Source of the DNA: Channallabes apus | Taxonomy: Eukaryota; Chordata; Actinopteri; Siluriformes; Clariidae | Assembly (NCBI GenBank): GCA_030522415.1 | Contig: CM060126.1 | Coordinates: forward strand, 2,866,333 to 2,930,332 | Length of the DNA: 64,000 nucleotides | Direction: 5' to 3' | Shown: positions 24,427-36,702 of the stretch, one piece after another | Layout of the letters: each line of letters begins with the position of its first letter | Position numbering within the stretch: position 1 is the stretch's first letter | Program-made: the position numbers and the translations under genes | The notes under the pieces: model-generated | Database searches by the model: none | Told to the model about the DNA's origin: nothing | Seen by the model: the letters and a program-made list of their open reading frames with translations, nothing else

Positions 24427-27400
24427 ATGCTCCGGCTTTTATCCGCGTTATTCTGCATTTTCGCAGCAGGTGAGAAGAAACTCGCGGTTTTTTTTACCTT
24501 CATATGAGCCGCTGTTTGTCGCAGTCGCGTGAGGGTTCATTCATTCTGATAATAAAACTGTATTGTTTCTCTTTTATGTATTATTTGTTTTTCCAAAAAA
24601 AAAAAAAAAACCCGACAGTGTTATCTGTTTGCACGCGACAAAAAACCCCGTTAATTAATATTGTGAAATGATTGATTGACTGATTGATCTGTTTGCTACA
24701 TTGTATCTGCTGCTCTTCAGCACTCGGCTTCATCCCAAATACCTGCCTGGTTCAAAGCTTAGTGAACTAGATTCTAACGAGAGATTATAGATTGTTAGAT
24801 TGAGGATAAAAAACAAAACTGTTTATAAATCATTTTATATATTAAACACTGAATCACTGGTGACATAAATCAATATTCTTTCCAGACATATTATACTATA
24901 ACACAAGGACGCATCACAAACCCACCCCTACTCCCTACATATGTCAGAGTAAATCAAGGCACGTGACACCCTAGCTAGGGCACTAGACTCCGGATTGAGG
25001 ATGCGTTCGGGATGTAACCGAGCACAAGAATAACCGGGTTCAAACCAGTCTCAGGTTTCAGTGCGCATGACGGATGGTTTGTCCACATTTATAAATAAGA
25101 ATAAAATTAAATAGGCAACAGATATACCTGTTTTATCTACAAAAAAGTGTTGTAATGAACTGCCATTTGTTAGTTTGTTTATTATTACAGCCAAGCGCTA
25201 AATGATACAATTTTGCCAAAAAAGAAACATACAATTTCTTTAAAAAGCTATTAATATATATCATTTAATCATTAACTTTTTGTTGTTGTTTGTTTGTTTG
25301 TTTAAAAAAACAGTTTAACGTTTACTGTCGCCATTTCTTTTACAATAATGTTTTATACAAGATTCCTTAAAACCCAAGCAGCACAGATCTGCGCCAAGAA
25401 CACAGTATACTGTAGGTATGATAACGATATAAAAAACAAAACAAAATCATGCTTATATGGAAACCTTCAGTCTCAGTATGTGTTAATGGGGAGGCTTCAG
25501 ATATGAAACGGTTTTGGATGTGTCCGGTAAAACAAAAGTTATCATTACTTTTAAAACATAAATTATTATTATTATTATTTATTATTTATTTTTTTGTTGA
25601 AATTTTTCCCGATTTTCTCAATAATTTAGTCTTGGCCAATTCCTCCCCGTCACTAAGGGGCTCCCACAGTAAGGCTATTACTACCATTCAGCCGAAGGTC
25701 GAAGACTATCCCGTGTTTCTTCGAACCTCGTGATGCCAGCAGACCGCATCTTTTCGAACTGCTCACTCACACACCATTGGGGGCGGAGTAACACACTCGG
25801 AGGAAAGTTCTGGCCGCTCCTTCCACGTGTGCGAGCTCACAGACGCCCCTGATTGGCTGTAGAGCCGTAGAGCCGGCTGTGAGAGGTAACAACATCACCT
25901 GGGGATCGACCCAGCGATCTCCGGATGATAGGGCGAGCACTTTACCACTGCGCCACTCGGAGGCCTTATTACATTATATAACAATGTGACCATGTGTATC
26001 TGTGCTATTTTTATGCCTTTGTGACCAATAAAAATTATTTTTTTTTGCTTAGTCATGTTTGTATAGCTGGTTAAATTTCAACAAAAATTCAGTTCATACT
26101 GTATATTGCCTAATTTGTGCTGTAAAAAGGATACATCACTCTATACTTCACAATCCTGAACCCTATATATGGTTATTATACAGTATATAACAAATAATAG
26201 CTAAAATGCTTTGAGCTTTAATTAAAACTAAAATAAGTTTAAGGTTCCCAAATCCCAAATGACTAACCAGTTCTCATCTAGTGCACTAGACAGGCTGGAG
26301 GAGCCTTTATTTCACTGAATGTTTAATCTAGTGCACTTACATAGAAAGCAGAGAAACATTTAGGATTCAGGCAAAACTTGCAGCGCTGTACAATTTCAGT
26401 TCTTAAGAAGTGTAGCCTGAAATATATGCCGTAATGTTTCAAAAGTTTTACAATATAAAACAGTATGGGAAAAAAAAGAAAATATGAAAAATTTTAATTG
26501 GATGAAATACGGCACGTGAGGTATAAGCCACTATATGATTGGATAAATAACAGCTGGTTCAGTCTGTCAGTTTTCTTAATAAGTCTGAACGAGTATGTTC
26601 ACCTCATCGATTACGATTTGAAACGTGAAATATTAGATTTATTCTACCTTTCTAAGTTTTTAAAAGAGAAGTTATTGTGAATTACTTCACAATATTATAA
26701 TAAAAGAGAAGAAAAAAACCTGGCCCAGTACCATATGGCATGGGGAAAGACAATAGCAGGGTGTGCAGTTACACGAAAATAATCAACAACCGGTCGGTGC
26801 GATGAAGTGAAATCATTGTCACATCATTAATGTGATTATTTTCCTACAGCAGAATGTCCTGAAGTGTTTTGTTCCTTTTGCACCAATTATTAAAGAACAA
26901 CACCTGGCATTTGTTTTCTCTGTTTTTTTTTTTTACATAAAGCTACATTTAAGAAACAAGTTAGTTCCTTTTGTCGCTTACGCTATAGCAGCTGTCATTC
27001 CCAGCTGAGAACTGGAGACTCCTTCCAAAAAATGTTAAGCGGTTGTTTCTTTACGTAAAAACCGCACCATATCGAAGATTCACATTTTTCTGTGTGAAAT
27101 GACATTTTTAGCATTCTGTGTTTAGCATCACGTCCATGTTACTGAAGTAACGACGTTATAGAAACATTACTAAAACCTTTCTAAACATTTTCTCTTCTCC
27201 TTTGTTTTGCAGTGGGATGTCTGCCCGTGTTGGATGTGAAGGTCAGAGCCGCGTTCATGCATAAATATTCACAAAGCCAACCTTCTTTACTCTCACCGCC
27301 AACGATTACATTCTACTTTATCTTATAATCTGGAGTTAATAACATTAACATTAACATTAACAGCTGTATATTTTTAGGAAAGCAGCTGTCTGGAGGATGC

Positions 27401-27707
27401 GAGTATGAGGACGGATGGACACTGGCCCCCCGCAGGCTGTGATGGACAAGTGACAGGTGAGCTTCTGACTCCACCCACTAGAATACACACTTAAAAATAT
27501 ATAGAGAAATATAAAGACAGACATAAAGATATCTCATCTTTCTTTCCTACATTAGAACGTTATGTACATTTAGGATTTAGGAGGTTATGATTAAGTAATG
27601 TGTGTATGTGCTTGTGTGTGCTTTTTTTAGATGACATTTTGACTGCTGAAGAGCGGCACCAGGGTCTGCTGAGAGAGCTACAGGAGCTGGTTGAAAATGG
27701 TCAGTGT

Positions 27708-27779
<72 letters not shown>

Positions 27780-29289
27780 GCACACACACACACACACACA
27801 CATGCACACACACACATGCAAAGGCATTGGTTACATTTCTTAAAGAGAAACTGACATATAAGACATTTATAGCAGGTAAGGGATGAGAAGCCACGCCCCT
27901 TATAAGGTGACTGACAGGTGCAGGGACCACATCCCCTAAAAGGCCCCTTTTGCCCACACTTTAATGTACTCTGGCAAACACCTTCCCTTTAACACAGACT
28001 CATTTTTTTTTCAGAGCTTAAAAGAGAGCGCGAATACACTCGGGAGACGGAGGTGTACGACCTGAACGACATGGGTGAGCAAGAAGACAGGAAACAAGAT
28101 AGACAGACGGAGGACAGGAAACAAGGGGATGAGGAAGAAGAAGAGGAGCAGAGTGCCCGAGAGCTAGAAGAACTCCTGGCTGAAGAGACCCGGAAGAAAG
28201 AAGGAGGAAAAAAAGACGACGTAGTGCCGAGCAAGAAGGAGGAACATTCAGAGAACAGTAGGGAGGTGGAGGAGAAAGAGAGGAAGAAGAACGAGGCAGA
28301 GCTGACAGCAGAGAAGAAGAAGGTGGAGCATGAGCTCCAGGCGCTGACAAGCGACGAGACCAAGGTAAAGGACAGGCTGGAGAAGGAGGAGGAGCTGCAG
28401 GAGCTGCTCCAGAAGATGGAGAGCGCGAAGGAGGAGCAGGAAGGTCCGACGGAGGGAGAGAAGAGACAGGAGGGAGACATGACCACTGAGACGAAAGAGC
28501 CACAGCAGAAGAGGGAGATGGAGAAAGCTAGTGATGAGAGTACGAGACAGTTCGAGAAGGAGAGATACCATGATGACAAGGAGGAGGTGGAGGAGGAAGA
28601 CAGAGATGAAGATGAAGAGGAGGAGCAAGATGAATCAGAGGTTATAAATTCTTGTATTACATGGAGGTGCTTTCATTCGATTAAAAAAAGTAGCTAGTTA
28701 ATCACAGTCATAGTCTTTTTAACATACAGGTCATCCCCTACTTATGAACATTCGAGTTACAAATTTCTGCAGATACGAACAGACTGTGGAAGTAGCTCAC
28801 GTGTATTGTACAAAAAAATAGACACTGCAGTGCATCAGATACTAATATTTACAATTATATACAATATTTTCAGCGTGTAAGTGAATGTATAAAATGTCTA
28901 AAGTCCGGTACATTGGGCGTGTATGTGTGTGTGTGTGTGTATGTGTGTGTGGCCGTGGTAGAAACGAGTCAGCCTCACCGGTTTCAATGAATCAGTCAGT
29001 GAATCATAGAAAATATCTGTTCTGTAAAGCTGTCCTGATGGTGTATAATACTAATTTTGGAAAATCCTCGACAAAACAGAGTTTACAGTCCAATACAGTG
29101 GAAAATAGCTGCGGGACAAAATGGCGTCCGGGATTCACCTCGCGATTTAAAGGCGCAGAGGCAACGCTGTTACATTTCACATACGAGTAACTTATTTTGC
29201 AACTTATTTAGCGAGTTAGCGAGCTTTTTGCTTTACGAGCAGTCCATATACGCTTTTTCTGCTGAGACAATAATCAGAGCCAATAGATC

Positions 29290-29320
<31 letters not shown>

Positions 29321-32271
29321 TCTCTCTCTCTCTCTTTCTCGCTGTGGGATTGTATTGGAATTGTTCCAGAACAGAACTTGTTCATAAGCAAGGGACCACT
29401 TGTACTTTTAAAAAACAGATTTGAAAAATTATACTTATATACAGTGGTGTCAAAAGTATTCACATTCATTACTTGAGGAGAAGTATAGATACTAGGGTTC
29501 AAAAATACTTCTTTAGAAGTTGAAGTATCAACCCAAGCTTTTTACTTAAGTACTGGTTTCAAAACTACTTAAAGTATAAAAGTAAAAGTACCGTGAGGGG
29601 CGACAAAAGCATTAAGGCCTCGCTTTCTGATTATGCGACCGGGGGTGGGGGGTTTGGGGGGGTTGCATTGTGCGCGTTCTTATGATGCGACCTTGGGGGT
29701 GGGGGTGCGCGTTCTGATCATAAAAATAGGAGTAACGAGGCTATTTTTAAAATGTAAGGAGTAGAAAGTACAGATAATTGCTTAAAAATGTAAGGAGTAG
29801 AAGTAAAAAGTCGGCTGAAAAATAATTACTCCAGTAAAGTATAGATACCCAAAATTTCTACTTAAGTAAGGTAACGAAGTATTTGTACTTGACACCTCTG
29901 CTTATATAATAAATATGCAATGTTGGAATGAAGAAATTCATGATGAACTGGTTGGAGGAAAACGTTAACATTTAACAAATGTTAAATTAAAATCTCTCAA
30001 ATGGTAACTCCTTGCCGCAGCAATCGTATTGTGAGCCCCATCTGTTCCTATAGTGGTGACCATGTCCCATGTCCTTTATCTCCTTTTCAACTTGGCTAGC
30101 GTAATTGGCTAGCCAATGCTCCTGCAAAATGTCTTTCTTCTGTTTTTAACACACCCAAGGTGAATGAGTGTGGTTGCCGTTTGTCCTTGATTAGATGTGC
30201 TGTGATGCCGCAGTAGTTATGGTAATTACAGTACTGATGTCCAGTGATCCAGTAGCTTCTGCCAACTGCCTCACTTTCACTACCTTTTTTAGTGTCTTAC
30301 ATTTAATGTATTTTTGTAAAAATAGTTCCCCTTGAAGGTAACTCGAGCACATGCCTTTGGTTTTATCCAAACTTCCATCTAGAAGCTTTTTATCATGAAA
30401 CTTGCCGTTCAGCACACCTGGTGATGTTTCCTCAGTCGTCTTATTATCCACGTTAAACATGTTGTTATGTCGATTATGGGAAGTCATTAGGATCAAACTT
30501 GGTCATATGATTAATTATTAAAATTAATTGAAACGTTAAAATTTCTAGATTAATCAAATGCATTAACGTGTTAATAGCCCTGATATATACAAACGGGATT
30601 CCAAAAAAGTTGGGACACTAAACAAATTGTGAATAAAAACTGAATGCAATGATGTGGAGATGGCAAATGTCAATATTTTATTCAGAATAGAACATAAATC
30701 ACGGAACAAAAGTTTAAACTGAGAAAATTTATCATTTTAAGGGAAAAATATGGTGAATCAAAATGTCATGGTGTCAACAAATCTCAAAAAAGTTGGGACA
30801 AGGCCATTTTCACCACTGTGTGGCATCTTCCCTTCTTCTTACAACACTCAACAGACGTCTGGGGACCGAGGAGACCAGTTTCTCAAGTTTAGAAATAGGA
30901 ATGCTCTCCCATTCTTGTCTAATACAGGCCTCTAACTGTTCAATCATCTTGGGCCTTCTTTGTCGCACCTTCCTCTTTATGATGCGCCAAATGTTCTCTA
31001 TAGGGGAAAGATCTGGACTGCAGACTGGCCATTTCAGTACCCGGATCCTTCTCCTACGCAGCCATGATGTTGTGATTGATGCAGAATGTGGTCTGGCATT
31101 ATCTTGTTGAAAAATGCAGGGTCTTCCCTGAAAGAGATGACGTCTGGATGGGAGCATATGTTGTTCTAGAAGCTGAATATATTTTTCTGCATTGATGGTG
31201 CCTTTCCAGGCATGCAAGCTGCCCATGCCACACGCACTCATGCAACCCCATACCATCAGAGATGCAGGCTTCTGAACTGAGCGTCGATAACAACTTGGGT
31301 TGTCCTCGTCCTCTTTGGTCCGGATGACATGGCGTCCCACATTTCCAACAAGAACTTTGATTCGTGACTCGTCTGACCACAGAACAGTCTTCCATTTTGC
31401 CACACTCCATTTTAAATGATCCCTGGCCCAATGAAAACGCCTGTGCTTGTGGATCTTGCTTAGAAATGGCTTCTTCTTTGCACTGTAGAGTTTCAGCTGG
31501 CGACGGCGGATGGCACGGTGGATTGTGTTCACTGACAATGGTTTCTGGAAGTATTCCTGAGCCCATTCTGTGATTTCCTTTACAGTAGCATTCCTGTTTG
31601 TGGTGCAGTGTCGTTTAAGGGCCCGGAGATCACGGGCATCCAGTATGGTTTTACGCCCTTCTCTGAATCTTCGGATGATATTATGCACAGTTGATGATGA
31701 TAACTGCAAAGTCTTTGCAATTGTTCGCTGGGTAACACCTTTCTGATATCGCTCCACTATCTTTCAGCGCAACATGGTGGGAATTGGTGATCCTCTACCC
31801 ATCTTGGCTTCTGAGAGACACTGCTACTCTGAGAAGCTCTTTTTATACCCAATCATGTTGCCAATTAACCTAATTACTGTTAATTGGTCTTCCAGCTCTT
31901 CGTTATGCTCAAATTTACTTTTTCCAGGATCTTATTGCTACTTGTCCCAACTTTTTTGGGATTTGTTGACACCGTGAAATTTGGAATCAACATATTTTTC
32001 CTTTAAAATGATACATTTTCTCGGATTAAATTTTTGATCTGTCATCTATGTTCTATTCTGAATAAAATATTGACATTTGCCATCTCCACATCATTGCATT
32101 CAGTTTTTATTCACAATTTGTTTAGTGTCCCAACTTTTTTGGAATCCAGTTTGTATATATATATTTGTTTGTGAAACAATTGTGTCTGTCCGTCTGTCAC
32201 AGGAGCTGTTGGAGATCGAATCCCAGTTGAGGAGAGTTGCTGCCGAGCTGAGGAGCCTGCACCGGGGATAA
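24427..32271 (+). CDS. ccer2: Chromogranin-A family secreted acidic protein, CCER2-like
   Basis: Coding exons: 24427-24469, 27213-27241, 27378-27456, 27631-27699, 28015-28640 and 32203-32271. All have GT/AG borders and consistent phases, giving 304 aa. Residues 1-17 (MLRLLSALFCIFAAVGC) form a signal peptide. Two cysteines in exon 3 are 16 residues apart, reminiscent of the chromogranin disulfide loop. Exon 4 (DDILTAEERHQGLLRELQEL) matches the DERILSILRHQNLLKELQDL block of CHGA. Exon 5 (residues 74-282) is very rich in Glu, Lys, Asp and Gln and predicted coiled coil. The C-terminus LLEIESQLRRVAAELRSLHR-G matches the CHGA end (AIEAELEKVAHQLQALRRG). The family nucleates dense-core secretory granules. 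Position beside samd4b suggests CCER2, which maps to 19q13.2 in human; convergent pairing with an ITPK1-like gene mirrors CHGA-ITPK1. Symbol is therefore inferred; family is well supported. The donor of exon 5 (GAG|GTTATA) is weak. Confidence 0.75.
24470..27212 (+). other. Intron 1 of the chromogranin-like gene
   Basis: A 2.7-kb AT-rich intron with a SINE copy at 25600-25965, an (AAT)n tract near 25565 and no other recognised feature. Confidence 0.7.
25600..25965 (-). mobile_element. tRNA-derived SINE, family A copy 1
   Basis: On the minus strand it begins GGCCTCCGAGTGGCGCAGTG (box A region) and has box B GGGTCGATCCCC. The body includes CACAGCCGG and GTGTGTTACTCCGCCCC, and the tail is ACGGGGAGGAATTGG. 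Compared with the copy at 50634-51092 it lacks about 70 bases just after the CACAGCCGG motif. A third copy is at 34630-35017. Confidence 0.8.
27711..27829. repeat. (CA)n microsatellite just inside an intron of the chromogranin-like gene
   Basis: A CA run of about 60 bases followed by interrupted CA/CG/TG units. It begins 11 bases after the donor of exon 4. It is the longest CA array in the window. Confidence 0.95.
28727..29402. mobile_element. Mariner-type MITE in last intron of the chromogranin-like gene
   Basis: The left end CAGGTCATCCCCTACTTATG and the reverse complement of the right end, CAAGTGGTCCCTTGCTTATG, form an imperfect inverted repeat. Both ends are flanked by TA. The interior contains (TG)n and (TC)n tracts and no transposase. 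Confidence 0.75.
29442..29900. mobile_element. hAT-type MITE with intact 8-bp target duplication
   Basis: Ends CAGTGGTGTCAAAAGTA and, in reverse complement, CAGAGGTGTCAAGTACAAA. The flanking octamer CTTATATA is identical on both sides (29434-29441 and 29901-29908). The interior has repeated AAGTA-type motifs (ACTTAAGTACTG) and a G-rich block. Too short for a transposase. Confidence 0.85.
29990..30540 (-). pseudogene. Possible hAT transposase N-terminal relic
   Basis: The minus-strand frame with LLDGSLDKTKGMCSSYLQGE followed by ELFLQKYIK resembles a degraded BED-type zinc finger region of a hAT transposase. Similarity is by eye and weak. The frame breaks soon after. Confidence 0.3.
30590..32153 (-). 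mobile_element. Tc1-like transposon, nearly intact, with IR/DR ends
   Basis: TA-flanked ends CAAACGGGATTCCAAAAAAG and, at the right in reverse complement, CAAACTGGATTCCAAAAAAG. A second copy of the AAAAAAGTTGGGACA motif lies about 180 bases inside each end, so each inverted repeat carries two direct repeats, as in Sleeping Beauty-like elements. The transposase gene lies between on the minus strand. The element sits in the last intron of the chromogranin-like gene, 50 bases before the final exon's acceptor. Confidence 0.92.
30810..31802 (-). pseudogene. Tc1-like transposase with one premature stop
   Basis: From the ATG at 31802 the frame reads MGRGSPIPTMLR, then a TGA (31764-31766), then KIVERYQKGVTQRTIAKTLQ and on without further breaks to the stop at 30810. 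The helix-turn-helix region is followed by a DD34E domain: WSDES, FQQDNARPH and SPDLSPIENIW, with exactly 34 residues between the second Asp and the Glu. TGA could have come from CGA by one transition. Only this one lesion is obvious. Confidence 0.85.
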
Positions 32272-32300
32272 ACATATACACACACTTGTGCGCGCGCACA

Positions 32301-32339
<39 letters not shown>

Positions 32340-33204
32340 ACACAGACACAAGATACAAGCCATAACATGAATGAATCCAGTGATTAGCCTGCTAATCAGC
32401 ATGAGCCAAGATGAATCAATCTGAGTCAAATGAATCAGCGAATCAAAATCAGTGAAACAGCCAAGACAGTTTTGTTGTGTCTGATGTTTCCAAGACTGTT
32501 GTTGCTAGCACGTTAAGGAAGATGCTAGCCAACGGTTTAGCATGGTGTACAGAATGAATGAATGAATGAATGAATCGGTTTTGTGAATCGTTCAAAGAAT
32601 CAAATAGGCTTTATGACTCTATTTAACTCACTGTTACGTATAAAAACACAAGGATGCCGCAAAGCTGAAGCCAGTCACCAGAACGCTTTCTTCTTTAACA
32701 CATGTTTAGGTTTCACACAGCAATCGGAAGAGGAGGTGTGGCCTAAAGACAAAAACTCTATATTTTCTTGGGATTAGTTTTCAGTAATCGATAGGACTCG
32801 AGTCGAGTGTGTATCGCATGGTGAGGTTTGTGATTTGAACTCTTCTCTAAGGTGCGTAGTGTTTCTATACAGCGATGTGTGTGTGTGTGTATTTGGCTCT
32901 TACACTGTTAGAACGCATTCAGACTGTTAAGTGAGAGACGTGTGTGAGGCTTTTTGCAGGGAACATGATTTTCTGTGTGTGTGTTTTCGTGTGTATGTGT
33001 ATTGGTGTAATGCTCCTGCTTATACAGCAAACTGACATATTTGATAATCTTTGCATTACTTTGTAATTGTAATATGACTGTTTATTATGGTATTTACGGT
33101 AGGCATTATATTTCAGTATTTACGGTAAGCATTATCATCGCGTTAATCACAAAGCAGGCAAAACAAAACAAAGCTTTATATAAAATTGAGAAATTGGATG
33201 TGAA

Positions 33205-33242
<38 letters not shown>

Positions 33243-34628
33243 GCTATGCCATTTTCCCTGATAAAAGCGTCACTGCAGATCTCTCAGTATTAAACAAGCC
33301 AAGGAGGATGGAGCTCCTAAGCCATTATAGCACACACACACTCACACACACACACAAACACACACACACGGACAGAGGATCTATCATCCTCTAATGACCC
33401 TTTTTGATTATTATAATTACTTTTTTTTTTTTTTTTTAGTACAGTGGTGTCAGTCAGGGTATGAAAACTATTTCAGTGATTTTAAAAGCAATGCATATTT
33501 TTTTCTCGTCATGGTTGCTAATACGGTTAATGTCTTAGCCTGCAATAAGTGAAGTTTTAAACGAAATTATTAATGCATATATGTATTATGTATAACGTAC
33601 AAGCCGCAGACACTTTACAATGGCTTAAGTGAGTATTAAAAAGTAATAATAATGTACCTGAAGTAATATTTTATTTAAAATACATTGCTAATCTACATCT
33701 ATATTACTATATATGCTGAGATATCCAAGTTTAAGCTGTTTGTTTTATTTGATTCAATATAACATTTCTATTCTCTTAATAATCTTCATTTATCTATAGA
33801 TAATTTATATAAAGGGAAAAAAAAAACAAAGCTTTGATGTCAAAATTGGTCGTATCCCGATTCTCGTGATCTGTACTTGTGCACTCTGAAACTCTGACCT
33901 GGATTAAGACGAGACCAGTTTGTGACTTGACAAATAATTGTTAATATTAGCTCTTTTTTATTTTAAATGTATTTTAACGACACATTGCATTGATGTGCAG
34001 ATTCAAAGAAAGAAGGCAATAAGTGTACCGTCTCAGCGGTTCTTTAATTCAATAAGGCGGCCATTGTGTCGAGTTGTTCGTTGTGAGAAGATGGGTTTGA
34101 TTCGTGATATGATTAAACTCTCAAAGAAATAAAAATCACAATGAACACACATGAAGAAAGCAGCGTCCCTGGGTCTTCCTTTTGTCTTCGTGTCACCCAC
34201 GTTACGAAAAATCTTGCTTGGTTAAAAATAGGTGTTCAGCTGCACAGCAACTCCACGTTTTGTATGATTTATGTTAATGTTTCTATAGTAATAGCTCGTC
34301 CGCGGGCATTTGTACAGCTAATAATGAACAGATTAAAAACAAACGCATGTAATCATTGAACGTTTTCAGCTGAGTACGGAGACATTTATTTAACATTTAT
34401 GAAAGGAGTCTCCAGTGTCAGTGCTTTGTAACACTCAGAGGCCATGTTGTGTTTTATTCCTTAACTACACCTTTGTAACCATGGCAACAAGCATAAATAG
34501 AGGTTTAGACTCAGCCTATTGTATGTTTGTTGTTGTTGTTGTATTGATATTACAATGAGTAACTTTAACATCAGGCTTATTAAAGGCTTTACATTCATTC
34601 AAGACATATAAATTTTTTATTTTTAATT
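32272..34628. other. 3' UTR of the chromogranin-like gene and intergenic DNA
   Basis: The region starts with a CA repeat (32280-32350). It also holds a (GAAT)n tract near 32560, a GT run (33209-33240), CA tracts near 33335 and 33355, and an AATAAA at 34128-34133. I looked specifically for the missing ATP-grasp exons of the ITPK1-like gene on the minus strand and saw none. Confidence 0.6.
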
Positions 34629-34629
34629 A

Positions 34630-35017
34630 TTTATTAATTCCCCCCCCCCAATTTCCCCCCCCAATTTTTCCCCCCAATTTAGTCGTGGCCAGTTCCTCCC
34701 CGTCACTAGGGGCTCCCACATTAAGGCTACCACTACCACTCAGTCGGGAGGGCCGAAGACTATCACGTGTTTCCTCCGAACCGCGTGACGTCAGCCGACC
34801 GTATCTTTTTGAACTGCTTGCTCACGCACCATTAGGGGCGGAATAACACACTCGGAGGAAAGTGCTAGCCGCCCCTTCCGCATGCGTGAGCTCACAGACG
34901 CCCCTGATTGGCTGTATAGCCGTGATTAATGTGGGAGCACAAGTACCTCTCATCCCTCCCCTCTGAGAGAGCTCGGCCAATCAGCTCTCTCTATGCCTCC
35001 GGCTGTGAGAGGAAAAC
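34630..35017 (-). mobile_element. tRNA-derived SINE, family A copy 2, head-truncated
   Basis: Plus-strand AATTTAGTCGTGGCCAGTTC, then CTCCCCGTCACTAGGGG, is the reversed tail of family A. The sequence runs to CCTCCGGCTGTGAGAGG and then stops, so the tRNA head with its promoter boxes is absent. It is preceded by C-runs. Confidence 0.75.
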
Positions 35018-35213
35018 AGCATGATATATAAATAGTTTTAACCTGGAAGTAAAGGGAAGAGGGCGCTTAAGTTAGGAGCGCCTCCTGCTGGCGAAAAGGG
35101 TAAATGTCAGTAAATGTCCTGAAACTGTTTATATTCTGTTTTTGAATGGCCAAAATCATACAACGTATAGACATCAACTTCTTGAAAAATCTTTTGTGGA
35201 GTCTCACTCACTC

Positions 35214-35246
<33 letters not shown>

Positions 35247-35714
35247 GCAGCCAGCAAGAGGACACTGAAGGACATGAGAAAACATTGACTCTTTTTTTGT
35301 TGCTATTAAGGCACTGAACATTTGTTCTTTGGGATTTATTCTCAAATTTGGTACAAGATGTTTAGACACACCCCCATATGGTACACGTAAACATATTTTA
35401 TTTTTGCCGGTTATGTGTGAAACTCTAGCTGTGGTTTGTGTTCATCATCCATATGAACCAATTCATTATATTGTGAGTAATAAATAAAAAAAAGCGTGAG
35501 ATTTGCATACATAAAATCACATACTGAACTAAAAATCCTGTTACTGATAGCGCAACTCACATCATTAGTCAAATAGTTGAGTTTTGTTATCTGTTTTAAT
35601 GTTAACATTTTTCGACATTTATATTAAAAACATAGTTTTTAATGCTTTTATAAGGCTTAAAGAACATTTCTAAATTGTTAGCATGTTATGTACTTATAAA
35701 GCTAAAGGCTGCGA

Positions 35715-35751
<37 letters not shown>

Positions 35752-35771
35752 AGGGAGAGTGTGTGTTTGAC
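35018..35771. other. Spacer after the ITPK1-like exons
   Basis: AT-rich, with a CA run (35222-35246) and a GT run (35718-35750). The GT run starts 22 bases downstream of the donor of the last recognisable ITPK1-like exon. No further exon is visible. Confidence 0.6.
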
Positions 35772-36702
35772 CTTGCAGTGTGTTCTGTACTTTGCTGATG
35801 AGGCGGTATGAGGCGAAGCGGTCCAGTAACTGTCTCATGGCTGGCAGCGGATCCAACGGGACAGTGTGAGGGTGTGTGGACACGTAAGTCTGAAATAAAG
35901 TAAAAACACTTTCAGTCATAGACACACTGGTGGCAACAATGACCAAACTGAATCATCTAATGACGGATCTAACTGGAAATCTTTATTAATAAACATAAGT
36001 AGATCACATAAGTGCGATTAAATGATTTAATCAGATAATTTATCAACATTTAGTTGTATTTAAACAGATGGCCTGATTAGATCATTTCAGCAGATGACTC
36101 ATTGGAGAAACTGATTGGATGCCTCACTGTATGATCTAATTGGACTGTCTAATTGAAGAGACTGATTTGTGATCATCTAGATAATCAGTCACATGATGTA
36201 GGTGATGTAATTGGGTCACTGTTACCAGTTATTTCTTTGTTAAAGTTTTGGTTGTGTTACCTGAAAGTTGTCCAGGAGCTGCTGAGATCGACTGTCATGT
36301 TCTGCCTCAACAATCACATCAGACAGTTTGTGTACGATGATGTCGAACGGGCCCTGAGACTCCATCGGCTGACTCATGTCTATCTGAGTGGAAAAACAAT
36401 TATTTGTCTCTAAGACCTGAAGTATCAGGACATTACACAGTACTACACGTGATCTTTTCATCTGTGTGCACACAGTCAGTAGACATTGAATCTAGGGTTA
36501 AGGACAGACTGTCTGTTTGTGTGTATGTGTTTGTTAGTGTGAGGGGTTTGGAGAGTTTAGAATTGGTGACTGCAGGTGTCTGTGACAGTGAACACCTGGA
36601 TGATAGCAAAGCCACCTGCAGTAGACACAGATAGAAACATTAACATAGACTTATAGACATTTTATACTTTATATATATATATAAATATATATATATATTT
36701 TA

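Noticed and set aside
25010..25075. tRNA-like sequence with GGGTTCAAACC
   Set aside because: A box-B-like motif is present but no cloverleaf or convincing box A could be drawn.
27577..27957. Cys/Val and His/Thr repeat frames
   Set aside because: These are translations of the CA microsatellite.
28018..28628. Long minus-strand frames rich in Ser, Leu and Pro
   Set aside because: They are the reverse reading of the Glu/Lys-rich exon of the chromogranin-like gene.
24427..32271. Calling the secreted gene plain CHGA
   Set aside because: Neighbours gmfg and samd4b place it on the 19q13.2-type block, and the central part and loop differ from CHGA; the call is kept at family level with an inferred CCER2 symbol.
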